Shown: one piece after another, positions 22,319-31,230 of the stretch
How the letters are laid out: each line of letters opens with the position of its first letter
Numbering within the stretch: position 1 is the stretch's first letter
DNA from: Akkermansiaceae bacterium
GTDB lineage: Bacteria; Verrucomicrobiota; Verrucomicrobiia; Verrucomicrobiales; Akkermansiaceae
DNA length: 53,614 nt
Assembly: GCA_903826205.1 (NCBI GenBank)
Contig: CAIKDP010000360.1
Span: forward strand, 1-53,614
Direction: 5' to 3'
Notes under the pieces: generated by a model
Told to the model about the DNA's origin: nothing
Databases searched by the model: none
What the model saw: only the letters and a program-made list of their open reading frames with translations
Translations under genes and position numbers: made by a program

Positions 22319-23338
22319 GTGACTCATCCGCTCACCCCCAAGGAACGCATGCGCCGCGCCCTGTGGCGGCAACCGGTCGACCGCCTGCCGGTCCAAACCA
22401 ATTATACCGGCACCTTGGCGGCCTCACTCGCCACCCACCTCGCTTGCACCACCGCGGATCTGCCGACCCGCTTTGACAATCATCTGTTGCGCATCGACGC
22501 CGATCATCCGCCGCGCCTGAGCGCCGACGGCCTCGTGAGCTTCGATGGCTGGGGCGCCGGCTGGGGCACCGCCACCGAAGGCTACTGGCACGCGGTCGCA
22601 CCCATGGCGGAAACCTCCGACCTCGAGGCCTATCCATGGCCGGACCCGCAGACCCCCGCCCTGTTAGACAAGGCGGCCGCGGCGATTGCCGCCGATGCCG
22701 GCCGCCATTTCGTGGTGCCCAACTTCGGCTTCGCCTTGTTCGAGCGCGCATGGTCGTTGCGCGGATTCGACGCGTTTCTCATGGACATGGTCTGCGAGCC
22801 GGAATGGACGGCTGATTTGTTAGATCGGATCGCCGCGATCCAAACCACCCTGGCCAGGCGCTTCGTGGCGCTTGGCGTGGATGGCGGCTACTTTGGCGAT
22901 GACTACGGCGCGCAAAAAAGCCTGTTGTTTTCCCCCGCCCTGTGGCGGCAACTCATCAAGCCCCGCCTCGCACAAATGTTTGCCGTCTTCCGCAACGCCG
23001 GGTTGCCGGTCATCCTCCACACCGACGGTGACATCTGGCCGATCCTGCCCGACCTCGTGGACATCGGCCTGACCTGCCTCAACCCGGTGCAGCCTGAGGT
23101 GTTAGAGCATGCCCGCCTGTATCGCGAATTCGGCCAACATCTCAGCTTCTATGGCGGCATCTCCACCCAGTCCGTGCTGCCCAACGGGTCGCCCGACGAA
23201 GTGCGCGCCGCCACCAGGACCTGCATCCGCAACCTCGCGCCCGATGGCACCGGTCTCATCCTCGGCCCCTCGCACCGGATGCAGTCGGACATCCCCCCGG
23301 CCAATGTCGTCGCCATGCTGGACGCGTTTCCCATCTGA
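22319..23338 (+). CDS. uroporphyrinogen decarboxylase (URO-D) family protein
   Basis: This protein of ~339 residues belongs to the URO-D/MtaA superfamily (KERMRRALWRQPVDRLPVQ start; GVDGGYFGDDYGAQKSLLFSP; PVILHTDGDIWPILPDLVDIG; GLILGPSHRMQSDIPPANVVAML end). Members include haem-pathway HemE and many methyltransferase-like proteins. The divergent N-terminus, without the PxWxMRQAGR motif of HemE, favours a methyltransferase-like or catabolic role. The upstream ATG at 22268 lies inside the rpsU terminator, so I use the GTG at 22319 (VTHPLTPKERM). The gene ends 44 bases before ppk1 on the same strand. Confidence 0.82.
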   Translation: MTHPLTPKERMRRALWRQPVDRLPVQTNYTGTLAASLATHLACTTADLPTRFDNHLLRIDADHPPRLSADGLVSFDGWGAGWGTATEGYWHAVAPMAETSDLEAYPWPDPQTPALLDKAAAAIAADAGRHFVVPNFGFALFERAWSLRGFDAFLMDMVCEPEWTADLLDRIAAIQTTLARRFVALGVDGGYFGDDYGAQKSLLFSPALWRQLIKPRLAQMFAVFRNAGLPVILHTDGDIWPILPDLVDIGLTCLNPVQPEVLEHARLYREFGQHLSFYGGISTQSVLPNGSPDEVRAATRTCIRNLAPDGTGLILGPSHRMQSDIPPANVVAMLDAFPI

Positions 23339-23382
23339 AAACAAGTTAGATCGAGTCGCCGAGCACTAACCGCCATCCTCCC

Positions 23383-25476
23383 ATGCCCCCCCTCCTAAAC
23401 CGCGAGCTCTCCTGGCTTGAGTTCAACCAACGCGTCCTCAACGAATCCTTGCGCGAGGAACTTCCATTGTTAGAGCGTTTGAAATTCCTCGCCATCACCG
23501 CCTCCAACCTTGACGAATTTTTTCAAGTGCGGGTGGGTGGCCTCATGCTCATGCGGCGCAGCGGGCGCAAGGCCGCGGACGCCTCGGGATTCACCCCGGG
23601 ACGCTGCCTGAGCGCCATTCGCCAGCGCGTCCTGCAAATGACCGCGGATCAATACGCCCTGCTGGCCAACACCCTGTTGCCCGCAATGGAGGCGGCGGGT
23701 ATCCGCCTGTTGGATGCCCGCGCACTCTCGCCGGCGCAGGCGGCCAAGGCCGCCGCGGCGTTTGAGGACGGCATTTTCCCCCTGCTGACCCCGCTTGCCA
23801 TGGATCGGGACAGTCCCGCGCCGACCATTCCCGGCCTGCAGCTCATTGTCGCCTGTAGCCTGTTGGATCCGGAAACCGCAATCACCCGCCACACCCTCAT
23901 CCCGATCCCGGACACCCTTGGACGCCGCGTCCCGGTATCCACCGATGGCAACGAGCATGCCTTCGTCCTCATCGAAGACCTCGTCGCCACACATGCCGGC
24001 CGCTTCTTCCCCGGTGAAAGCGTCACCTCCACCACCGCCTTCCGCGTCACCCGCAACGGCGACATCGCCGTCCATGAGGAAGATGCCATCGACCTCGCCG
24101 GCGAAATGGAAGATGTGCTAACAGCCCGACGTTTCGCCGACACCGTGCGCCTTGAACTCCGCACCGATGCTCCACGCGACCTCGCCCGGCTGATCCAGAA
24201 AGTGGCCGCAGCCAGTCCGCAGGAAGTTTATCCATGTGATGGCCCGCCCGGCCTGGCCTCGCTGATGGAACTGGCCAACCTCACCGGCCACGACCACCTG
24301 CGCGCTGCGGATTGGCCGCCACAAAACCCACCGTTGATCGTGCCCGGCGCCCCCATGTTTGAAACCATCGCCGCCAGAGACATTCTGCTGCACCATCCCT
24401 ACGAATCCTTCGAGCCCGTGCTGCGCCTCATCGAGGAGGCTGCGGCCGACCCCGATGTCATCGCCATCAAGCAAGTTCTCTATCGCACCGCGCGCCAATC
24501 CCGCATTATCGAAGCTCTCATTAAAGCCGCCGCCAATGGCAAACACGTCACTGTCATTGTGGAACTCAAAGCGCGCTTCGATGAAGCCCGCAACCTGCAC
24601 CGTGCCGACGAACTCCAGCGCGCCGGTGCCCAGATTGTTTATGGCGTGAAAAACCTCAAAACCCACGCCAAAATCTGCCTCATCGTCCGCCGTGAATCCG
24701 GCCACCTGCGCCGCTACGTCCATCTCGGCACCGGCAATTACAACGAATCGACCGCCAAACTCTACACCGACTTTTCCTATCTCACCTGCAAACCCGAGTA
24801 CGGCCACGACGCCACCCTCTTCTTCAATGCGGTGACCGGACGCTCCAAGCTCCTGCGCTTCCAACGCCTGGTGCCGGCCCCCACGGCCATGAAGCCACTT
24901 CTGTTAGACAGGATTGCCAGTGAAGCCGAGCGCGCCAAGCAAGGGCTACCCGCCCGCATCATGGCCAAGGTCAATTCACTCCAGGATCCGGACCTCATTC
25001 AAGCCCTCTACAAAGCGTCGCAAGCCGGAGTGCAGATTCAACTCAACGTGCGCGGCATTTGCTGCCTGAAGCCCGGCGACCCGAAGCATTCCAAAAACAT
25101 CGAGGTGGTTTCCGTCATCGACCGCTTCCTTGAGCATGCCCGCGTCTTCCACTTTCATCAGGGCGGCGACTCCGAAGTGTACATCGCCTCGGCCGACTGG
25201 ATGACGCGCAACCTCGACAAGCGCATTGAACTGATGATCCCCATCGAAGAGCCCGCCATGAAACGGCGGCTGGTGCGGGTGTTGGAGGCGTTCTTCCAAG
25301 ACAACAGCCAAGCCTACCGCTTGCTGCCCGACGGCAGTTCCCAGCGGCTCACCCGCATCAAAGGCAAAAAAACCTTCCGCGTTCAGGACCATTTCTATCA
25401 ACAAGCCAGAAAGGCGGCCAAAGCCCATGAGCATGAACGCTCGATGACCTTCGAGCCCCATGTCCCGGCAGTGTAG
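23383..25476 (+). CDS. ppk1: polyphosphate kinase 1
   Basis: This enzyme reversibly transfers the ATP gamma-phosphate onto inorganic polyphosphate. It is 697 residues, the normal PPK1 length. Present are the N-terminal domain (NRELSWLEFNQRVLNES), the head domain, HHPYESFEPVLRLIEEAA, VIAIKQVLYRT, and KNLKTHAKICLIVRRE with the His that is phosphorylated during catalysis. LGTGNYNESTAKLYTDFSYL and the C-terminal ADWMTRNLDKRIELMIPI are further landmarks. It is convergent with the sigma-factor genes, 30 bases apart. A Pho-box-like repeat exists elsewhere in the window (53564) but not at this gene. Confidence 0.95.
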   Translation: MPPLLNRELSWLEFNQRVLNESLREELPLLERLKFLAITASNLDEFFQVRVGGLMLMRRSGRKAADASGFTPGRCLSAIRQRVLQMTADQYALLANTLLPAMEAAGIRLLDARALSPAQAAKAAAAFEDGIFPLLTPLAMDRDSPAPTIPGLQLIVACSLLDPETAITRHTLIPIPDTLGRRVPVSTDGNEHAFVLIEDLVATHAGRFFPGESVTSTTAFRVTRNGDIAVHEEDAIDLAGEMEDVLTARRFADTVRLELRTDAPRDLARLIQKVAAASPQEVYPCDGPPGLASLMELANLTGHDHLRAADWPPQNPPLIVPGAPMFETIAARDILLHHPYESFEPVLRLIEEAAADPDVIAIKQVLYRTARQSRIIEALIKAAANGKHVTVIVELKARFDEARNLHRADELQRAGAQIVYGVKNLKTHAKICLIVRRESGHLRRYVHLGTGNYNESTAKLYTDFSYLTCKPEYGHDATLFFNAVTGRSKLLRFQRLVPAPTAMKPLLLDRIASEAERAKQGLPARIMAKVNSLQDPDLIQALYKASQAGVQIQLNVRGICCLKPGDPKHSKNIEVVSVIDRFLEHARVFHFHQGGDSEVYIASADWMTRNLDKRIELMIPIEEPAMKRRLVRVLEAFFQDNSQAYRLLPDGSSQRLTRIKGKKTFRVQDHFYQQARKAAKAHEHERSMTFEPHVPAV

Positions 25477-25506
25477 GGGACCCATAAATCCCTGAAAAAC
25501 GCCCGC

Positions 25507-26367
25507 TCACGCCCGCGCCATCACCACACGTTGCAGTGCCGGATGCGGATGGTCCTTTTTCCGCAGGGCCTTGCGCATTTTGACCAGCGCCGAGTTCTGC
25601 AACTGGCGGATGCGCTCACGGGTCACGCCAAACTGCCTGCCCACTTCGTCCAATGTCAAAGGCGTCCCACCCGTCAAGCCGAAGCGCACATCGATGATCT
25701 GCCGTTCCCGCTCGTCCAGCGTTTTGAGCAACTCGCTGATTTCGCCGAACATGTTTTTGTCCGCCAGTGAATCGTGGGGATTGACCGCCAATTCATCGCC
25801 GATGACATCCCCGTATTCGGCCACCTCGCCGACATTGATAGGAGAATCCAGCGACATGGGATATTGCGCCGCCTGCCTGAGCAACGCCAGCTTGCGGTAG
25901 GGCAAGCCGACCTCGTCTGCCAATTCCTCGTCGGTGGGTTCGCGCCCCAAGACCTCAACCAGCATGATGGCGATCCGGCGCATCTTGGCAATCTTGTCCA
26001 CCATGTGGACCGGCAGGCGGATGGTTTTCGATTGGTTGGCCAGCGCGCGCTTGATCGCTTGTTTGATCCACCATGAGGCGTAGGTGGAAAATTTGCCGCC
26101 CTTGCCCGGTTCATACCGTTCCACCGCCTTCATCAATCCGATGTTGCCCTCCGAAATCAAATCCGTAACCGGCAGACCGTAATTGGCGTAATCCTGGGCT
26201 ATCTTCACCACCAAGCGCAGATTCGAACAGATCATGATGGCACGTGCCCGCGGGTCGCCCTTCCGGATCCGCTGCGCGAGAGCAATCTCCTCCTCAATCG
26301 TGAGCAGCGGGGTCTCGGATATCTCCCGCAAATATATCCTCAAACTGCCATCTGCGTCGCGTGACAT
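25507..26367 (-). CDS. sigma-70 family RNA polymerase sigma factor (copy A)
   Basis: This 286-residue primary-like sigma factor has region 1.2 (LRIYLREISETPLLTIEEE), 2.1-2.4 (NLRLVVKIAQDYANYGLPV, DLISEGNIGLMKAVERYEP, KFSTYASWWIKQAIKRALANQ), region 3 (GREPTDEELADEVGL) and 4.2 (LDEVGRQFGVTRERIRQLQN). The long acidic region 1.1 is absent, as in group 2 (RpoS-like) factors. A paralogue in the same orientation lies immediately upstream, similar over the whole length (about three quarters identical by eye). The start at MSRDADG aligns with the paralogue's MSHESEG. It probably directs part of a stress or growth-phase programme. Confidence 0.92.
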   Translation of the reverse strand: MSRDADGSLRIYLREISETPLLTIEEEIALAQRIRKGDPRARAIMICSNLRLVVKIAQDYANYGLPVTDLISEGNIGLMKAVERYEPGKGGKFSTYASWWIKQAIKRALANQSKTIRLPVHMVDKIAKMRRIAIMLVEVLGREPTDEELADEVGLPYRKLALLRQAAQYPMSLDSPINVGEVAEYGDVIGDELAVNPHDSLADKNMFGEISELLKTLDERERQIIDVRFGLTGGTPLTLDEVGRQFGVTRERIRQLQNSALVKMRKALRKKDHPHPALQRVVMARA

Positions 26368-26684
26368 ATAGGTATGACTGGTTGCTTTATCCCTCCCCTC
26401 GGCCCGGCATCACCCAATGCCAGCCACCTCAACATAGAACGCGTCACACCCTACGCAAGTATGTAAAGGAAATTTTTATAAGAATTTCGCGCTTCCCGGG
26501 ATTCCTGTCTGCCCTGCATGCAAGTTCCCCGGCAGCACGCGAGAGGGGCCGGGCCCGCAGCACGGCCCAAGGCCGGAATGGACTGCCGACGCACTGGCCG
26601 CTGAACCGTGACGGGATCCGCATTTGCCGACGCAACTCCCCGGGCCGCTAGTCTATCAAACGTGCGGGCGCAAGGGGTGGCGCC
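26368..26684. other. intergenic region between the two sigma genes
   Basis: 317 bases without a gene. An AT-rich island at about 26458-26490 is the only place likely to hold the promoter of the downstream sigma gene. The rest is GC-rich with short G/C palindromes. I see no clear terminator or RNA gene. Confidence 0.4.
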
Positions 26685-27545
26685 TTACCCTTCCGCGAAG
26701 GTAAGGCTGGCCAGTGCGGACTGGGGACTGTCTTTCTTGCGCAAGGCCTTGCGCATCTTAACCAAGGCTGAGTTTTGCAATTGCCGGATGCGTTCGCGGG
26801 TCACTCCAAACTGGCGTCCGACTTCTTCCAAAGTCATGGGTGTGTAGCCGGTCAGGCCGAAGCGCACATCAATAATACGCCGCTCACGCTCGTCCAGGAT
26901 CTCAAGCAAACCATCCAACTCGCCGTGCATATTCTTGTCGGAGAGCGCATCCAAGGGGCTGGAAACCCGCGTGTCTCCGATGACGTCACCATATTCGGTG
27001 GACTCGCCATCGTTGATCGGGGAATCCAGTGACGTGGGGCGTTGTGACGCCTGGCGCAGCATGGCCAGCTTGCGCCGGGGCAGCCCGATCTCCTCGGCCA
27101 ATTCCTCATCAGTGGGTTCGCGCCCCAAGGCCTCGGCCAGCATCACGGCAATCCGCCGCATCTTGGCTATCTTATCCACCATGTGGACGGGCAGACGAAT
27201 CGTCTTGGACTGGTTGGCCAGCGCCCGCTTGATCGATTGCTTGATCCACCACGCGGCATACGTGGAAAGTTTTCCACCCTTGTTCGGATCAAAGCGTTCC
27301 ACCGCCTTCATCAAGCCGATATTGCCTTCGGAAATCAAATCCGTAACCGGCATGCCGTAATTGGCGTAGTCCTGGGCAATCTTCACCACCAGGCGAAGAT
27401 TGGCCCGGATCATCTGCACGCGTGCCTCCGCATCCCCCGCCTTGATCCGCTTGGCGAGTGTGATTTCCTCCTCCACGCTGAGCAGCGGGGTCTTGGAAAT
27501 TTCACGCAGATAGATTTTCAAACTGCCCTCGGATTCGTGTGACAT
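26685..27545 (-). CDS. sigma-70 family RNA polymerase sigma factor (copy B)
   Basis: This protein is 286 residues from the ATG at 27545. It is a tandem paralogue of the sigma factor just downstream, with the same domain order and an almost identical recognition helix (VTRERIRQLQNSALVKMRKALRKKD). Regions 2.3-2.4 (KLSTYAAWWIKQSIKRALANQSKTIRLPVHMVDKI at residues ~97-131) are also near-identical, so the two probably see similar promoters. The main differences lie in region 1.2, the region 2/3 linker (DTRVSSPLDALSDKNMHGELD) and the C-terminal tail. An in-frame ATG at 27692 would add 49 residues but passes through a promoter-like AT-rich inverted repeat and has no counterpart in copy A, so I reject it. 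Confidence 0.92.
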   Translation of the reverse strand: MSHESEGSLKIYLREISKTPLLSVEEEITLAKRIKAGDAEARVQMIRANLRLVVKIAQDYANYGMPVTDLISEGNIGLMKAVERFDPNKGGKLSTYAAWWIKQSIKRALANQSKTIRLPVHMVDKIAKMRRIAVMLAEALGREPTDEELAEEIGLPRRKLAMLRQASQRPTSLDSPINDGESTEYGDVIGDTRVSSPLDALSDKNMHGELDGLLEILDERERRIIDVRFGLTGYTPMTLEEVGRQFGVTRERIRQLQNSALVKMRKALRKKDSPQSALASLTFAEG

Positions 27546-27580
27546 GATGGTGGTATTGGGTTGGTCAAGGGTGAGACGCC

Positions 27581-27628
27581 GGAAACTTGGAATTATTCTG
27601 ATTTTTTCTAATAAAGAGCCAAGTTTCC
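27581..27628. promoter_or_regulatory. inverted repeat in the divergent sigma/pyrD promoter region
   Basis: GGAAACTTGG (27581-27590) and CCAAGTTTCC (27619-27628) are perfect 10-bp arms around a 28-base AT-rich centre, 36 bases upstream of the sigma copy B start and ~100 bases before pyrD. It could be an operator or an mRNA leader hairpin. There is no T-run placed to make it a good terminator for either flanking gene. Confidence 0.45.
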
Positions 27629-27724
27629 CGTGTTTTGTGGAATTCTTTGTCTTTTTGTGGTGGATTGCCGCCGCAAAAGGTCCATTCGACACACAGCAAG
27701 CGCCGAGCCAATTATTAACATTTC

Positions 27725-28837
27725 TTGTTGAAGCCGTGTTTTATGGCAAAAATGGCGGTTTGGGTGCAGAGGAGATTCGACAAATTGGCCGGCACAGGCC
27801 AAGCTTGGCGCGTGATTGACACTCTCTATCCCCTGATACGCGCGGGGCTGTTCCGCCTTGATCCGGAAGTGGCGCACCATCTGAGTCTGCGCGTGCTGCG
27901 GCTGGCGGAGCGTGGCGGCCTGTTGCGGTGGATCGGCCCTGCCGTGCCACCGGCGGCGGCCGTGGAAGTGCTCGGCCTGAAATTTCCCAACCGCGTTGGG
28001 CTGGCCGCCGGCATGGACAAGGAGGGTGACTGCATCGATGCCCTCGGCCGCCTGGGATTTGGCAGCATTGAAATCGGCACGCTCACGCCGCGCGCGCAAC
28101 CCGGCAATCCGAAGCCGCGTGTGTTCCGCCTCATCGACCATGAGGCGATCATCAACCGCATGGGCTTCAACAATTCCGGCATCGCCGCCGGCGTCGCCAA
28201 CGCGCGGCGTTCCCGCACCTATCAAGGCGTGCTCGGCATCAATATTGGCAAGAACAAGGACACACCTAACGAGGATGCCGCCGCCGACTATCTGACGTGC
28301 CTGCGCCAGGCCTATCCGGTGGCCGATTATATTGCGGTGAACCTGTCCTCGCCCAACACCCCCGGCCTGCGCGAACTCCAGGGGCCGGAGGCCTGCGCCC
28401 GCTTGCTGGAAACCCTCAAGCGCGAACAGGCACACCTCGCCACCGAGCATGGCAAGCGCGTCCCGCTCCTGTTTAAAGTGGCCCCGGACCTCGACGAATG
28501 CCACATCCGCGAGCTGTCCGCGGTTTTTCTGGCAGGTGGTTTGGACGGCCTGATTGCCACCAACACCACACTCGACCGCGAGGCGGTCGCCGGTCATCCG
28601 CGCGCCGCGGAAGCTGGCGGTCTCTCTGGGCGACCGGAGTTCCAGAAAAGCACGGCCGTGCTGCAAGCCTTTGCCAGCCATGTGGGCGGACGCATCCCCA
28701 TCATCGGGGTCGGCGGCATCGCCTCGCTGGAAGACGCCCGGGAGAAACTGCGCGCCGGGGCGACCTTGGTGCAGGTCTACACCGCCTTCATCTATCAGGG
28801 GACCGGGCTGATCCGCGAGTTGGCGTGCGGCCTGTGA
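27725..28837 (+). CDS. pyrD: dihydroorotate dehydrogenase (quinone), class 2
   Basis: This is a membrane-associated flavoenzyme oxidising dihydroorotate to orotate in pyrimidine synthesis, passing electrons to quinone. Class 2 is shown by the N-terminal helical extension (LIRAGLFRLDPEVAHHLSLRVL) and by Ser in NLSSPNTPGLR, the catalytic base position. Other landmarks: VGLAAGMDKEGDCIDAL, GFGSIEIGTLTPRAQPGNPKPRVFR, NRMGFNNSG, FKVAPDL, IATNTT and the GVGGIAS phosphate/FMN site. Three starts are possible (ATG 27725, ATG 27743, GTG 27812); the last fits the family's usual N-terminus best, and I give the longest. The nuo operon begins 192 bases downstream and shares the quinone pool. Confidence 0.93.
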   Translation: MLKPCFMAKMAVWVQRRFDKLAGTGQAWRVIDTLYPLIRAGLFRLDPEVAHHLSLRVLRLAERGGLLRWIGPAVPPAAAVEVLGLKFPNRVGLAAGMDKEGDCIDALGRLGFGSIEIGTLTPRAQPGNPKPRVFRLIDHEAIINRMGFNNSGIAAGVANARRSRTYQGVLGINIGKNKDTPNEDAAADYLTCLRQAYPVADYIAVNLSSPNTPGLRELQGPEACARLLETLKREQAHLATEHGKRVPLLFKVAPDLDECHIRELSAVFLAGGLDGLIATNTTLDREAVAGHPRAAEAGGLSGRPEFQKSTAVLQAFASHVGGRIPIIGVGGIASLEDAREKLRAGATLVQVYTAFIYQGTGLIRELACGL

Positions 28838-29029
28838 CGTGGTCCGCGGCGCACCCCTGAGAAGGAACTTGGAAGCCAGGCCCGGTGCCACCTGTCAACC
28901 CGCGCTCCCAATGGGCCGCCGCATTTTTTCACAACGCAGACTTGCCGGCTAGGGGCAGTGTATGCATCGTCGGCCGCGACAAGCCGCCGAATGATCCCAG
29001 CGCAGCGCGTCCAGCCTACCTAACGACCC

Positions 29030-30769
29030 ATGAGCGACACTCCTCTTGCGAAGGCACCTATCAAAACACCCAAGGATCTTGCTGCCGAGACCGGCAGGGT
29101 CAATGTGCAGATTAACGGCGTTTGGCACCAATTTCCCAAGGGCACGCGGATGATCGAGGCTTGTCGCCAGGTGCAGGTGGCCGTCCCTCATTACTGTTAT
29201 CACCCGAAATTGACCGCGCCGGGCAACTGCCGCATGTGCCTGGTGCAAATCGGCATGCCCCCCCGCCCCGCGCCCGGCCAAGAACCGCAACGCGACGCCC
29301 AGGGCTATGAAGCGATCACTTGGATGCCCCGGCCGGTCATCGCCTGCGCCAACACCGTCAGCGAAAACCTCGGCATCTGCACCACCAGCGAGTTGGTCGA
29401 AAACTGCCGCGAGGGTGTCATGGAATTTCTCCTCATCAACCACCCGCTGGACTGCCCGATCTGCGACAAGGCAGGCGAATGCCGCCTCCAGGAAAATGCC
29501 GCCGCTCATGGCCGCGGCACCTCGCGCTTCGTCGATAACAAGGTCAAAAAGCCCAAAAATGTCGCCATCGGTCCGCGTATCCGCCTCGATGACGAGCGCT
29601 GCATTCTCTGCGGCCGCTGCATCCGCTTCATGGATGAGGTGGCGGGCGATCCGGTATTGGGTTTTACCCAGCGCGGTACCCATACCACGCTCAGTGTCCA
29701 CCCCGGACACTTGCTCGATTCCAACTACTCGCTCAACACCGCGGACATCTGCCCGGTCGGCGCGCTCACCGTCAACGACTTCCGCTTTCAAATGCGGGTG
29801 TGGTTTCTCAAGGAGACGCCCACGCTCGACGTCAACTGCGGCACCGGCACCAACATCAGCGTCTGGACCCGCGAAAACACCATCCACCGCATCACCCCGC
29901 GCCGTAACAACGACGTCAATTCCGACTGGATGCCGGATTCCCACCGCCTCAATTTCCACTATATTGACGGCCCCGCGCGCCTCACCCAACCGCTGGTCAA
30001 ACATGGCGCGCACCACGCCCCGACAGGCTGGCCCGAGGCCCTGCAATCCGCCGCCGCCCGACTCAAGGCGCACGCTCCGCAACAAATCGCCATCATCGCC
30101 TCCGGACGCATGACCAATGAGGAACTGAGCCTCACCCGCGCTCTGGCGCAGGCAATCGGCACCGCGCAAGTTGCTCTGGTCCCGCGTTTCGCCGCGGCGG
30201 ATGCCCTGCTGATTGCTGGCGACCGCAACCCTAACACTACCGGCGCCAAACTCATCCTCGATACCGAGGACCCCTTTGCCAAGCTCGACGCCATCCGTGA
30301 ACAAGTCCGTACCGGGGCGCTCCGAGCCCTGATCGTCCTCGGCGAAGACCTTATCGCCGACGCCGGATTCACAGCCGATGACCTCGGCAAACTCGACTTT
30401 CTGCTCCAATCCCACATCCTTGCCAACGCCACCGCAGACGCCGCCCACCTTGTGTTGCCCGCCGCTGCCTTCACCGAAAAATGCGGTTCAATGGTCAATC
30501 TCAGCGGCCGCCTCCAACGCCTCAACCGCGCCACGGACAGCCCCGGCCTGGCCCGCGATGATTGGCAAATCCTGCGCGACCTCATTCGGGCCCTCGGCGG
30601 AGAGCACCCCCAACTTGATCAAATTGAGGATGTCTTCGTGCAACTCGCCGCGAGCATCCCGGCATTCGCTGGCCTCAGTCTGGCAACCATCGGCGCCGCC
30701 GGCGTCCCCGTCCTCGACACCGGCTACCAAATCCCACTCCTGGAAAACGAGCGGGCTCGGAATGGTTAA
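29030..30769 (+). CDS. nuoG: NADH-quinone oxidoreductase subunit G
   Basis: This is the iron-sulfur subunit of complex I that relays electrons from the NADH module. Its 579 residues are shorter than the ~900 of E. coli but include the N-terminal ferredoxin part: YCYHPKLTAPGNCRMC for the 2Fe-2S cluster, CPICDKAGECRLQ and CILCGRCIRF plus ICPVGAL for 4Fe-4S clusters. A reduced molybdopterin-oxidoreductase-like domain follows (VLPAAAFTEKCGSMVNLSGRLQRL). It is first in a nuoGHIJKLMN operon; nuoA-F must be elsewhere. A four-helix-bundle gene cassette separates it from nuoH. Confidence 0.93.
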   Translation: MSDTPLAKAPIKTPKDLAAETGRVNVQINGVWHQFPKGTRMIEACRQVQVAVPHYCYHPKLTAPGNCRMCLVQIGMPPRPAPGQEPQRDAQGYEAITWMPRPVIACANTVSENLGICTTSELVENCREGVMEFLLINHPLDCPICDKAGECRLQENAAAHGRGTSRFVDNKVKKPKNVAIGPRIRLDDERCILCGRCIRFMDEVAGDPVLGFTQRGTHTTLSVHPGHLLDSNYSLNTADICPVGALTVNDFRFQMRVWFLKETPTLDVNCGTGTNISVWTRENTIHRITPRRNNDVNSDWMPDSHRLNFHYIDGPARLTQPLVKHGAHHAPTGWPEALQSAAARLKAHAPQQIAIIASGRMTNEELSLTRALAQAIGTAQVALVPRFAAADALLIAGDRNPNTTGAKLILDTEDPFAKLDAIREQVRTGALRALIVLGEDLIADAGFTADDLGKLDFLLQSHILANATADAAHLVLPAAAFTEKCGSMVNLSGRLQRLNRATDSPGLARDDWQILRDLIRALGGEHPQLDQIEDVFVQLAASIPAFAGLSLATIGAAGVPVLDTGYQIPLLENERARNG

Positions 30770-30776
30770 ATGTTAT

Positions 30777-31229
30777 GGGTTAGAGGTTAATAGTTATCAG
30801 AAAATACATGAACCAGGAGCCACTCAGATCTTTCGAGGACTTGGAATGCTGGAAAGCCTGCAGGGAACTGCGGATTTTTGTGGCGACCACCCTCTGCAAG
30901 GCTCTTCCACGCGACGAACACTATCGTCTCTGCGATCAAATCCTGCGTGCCGCGCGCTCCACCACCGCCAATATCGCCGAAGGGTATGGCCGCTTCCACT
31001 ACCTCGACAACGCGAAATTCTGCTCAAATGCCAGAGGGTCCTGTTGGGAAACGATCGATCACATGATTACCGCCCACGATGAGTCCTTGATTTCCGATGA
31101 ATTGCTTCAACAAGGTCGCTCCATCGCTGCGAACGCAATTGCCCTACTTAATGGCTTCATCTCATACCTGAGGCGCGCATCCAAGGAGAAGGACACACCC
31201 AATAACATCTAACTAATAACCTCTAACCC
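30777..31229. mobile_element. candidate mobile cassette: IVP gene between 20-bp inverted repeats
   Basis: GGGTTAGAGGTTAATAGTTA (30777-30796) is repeated inverted at 31210-31229 with one mismatch (19/20). The repeats enclose exactly one gene, the four-helix-bundle protein at 30808-31212. The right repeat ends one base before the nuoH start codon. Related but shorter copies of the repeat occur at the nuoI-nuoJ junction (33066-33092). Confidence 0.6.
30808..31212 (+). CDS. four helix bundle protein (23S rRNA intervening-sequence protein family)
   Basis: This 134-residue protein has the family's signature features: the FEDLECWKACRELRIFV start, YRLCDQILRAARSTTANIAEGYGR in the middle (the family's characteristic 'SI..NIAEG' segment), and a C-terminal helix with LLNGFISYLRR. 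Such proteins were first described inside 23S rRNA intervening sequences and now appear widely as stand-alone genes of unknown role. Here it is placed in the middle of a complex I operon, between nuoG and nuoH, inside a 20-bp inverted repeat. It has no evident link to respiration. An arrival by mobility of the gene plus its repeats is the simplest reading. Confidence 0.88.
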   Translation: MNQEPLRSFEDLECWKACRELRIFVATTLCKALPRDEHYRLCDQILRAARSTTANIAEGYGRFHYLDNAKFCSNARGSCWETIDHMITAHDESLISDELLQQGRSIAANAIALLNGFISYLRRASKEKDTPNNI

Positions 31230-31230
31230 A

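Noticed and set aside
27546..27692. N-terminal extension of sigma copy B from an ATG at 27692
   Set aside because: It would run through the AT-rich inverted repeat, is not family-like (Lys/Ser/His-rich), and copy A starts at the position matching 27545.
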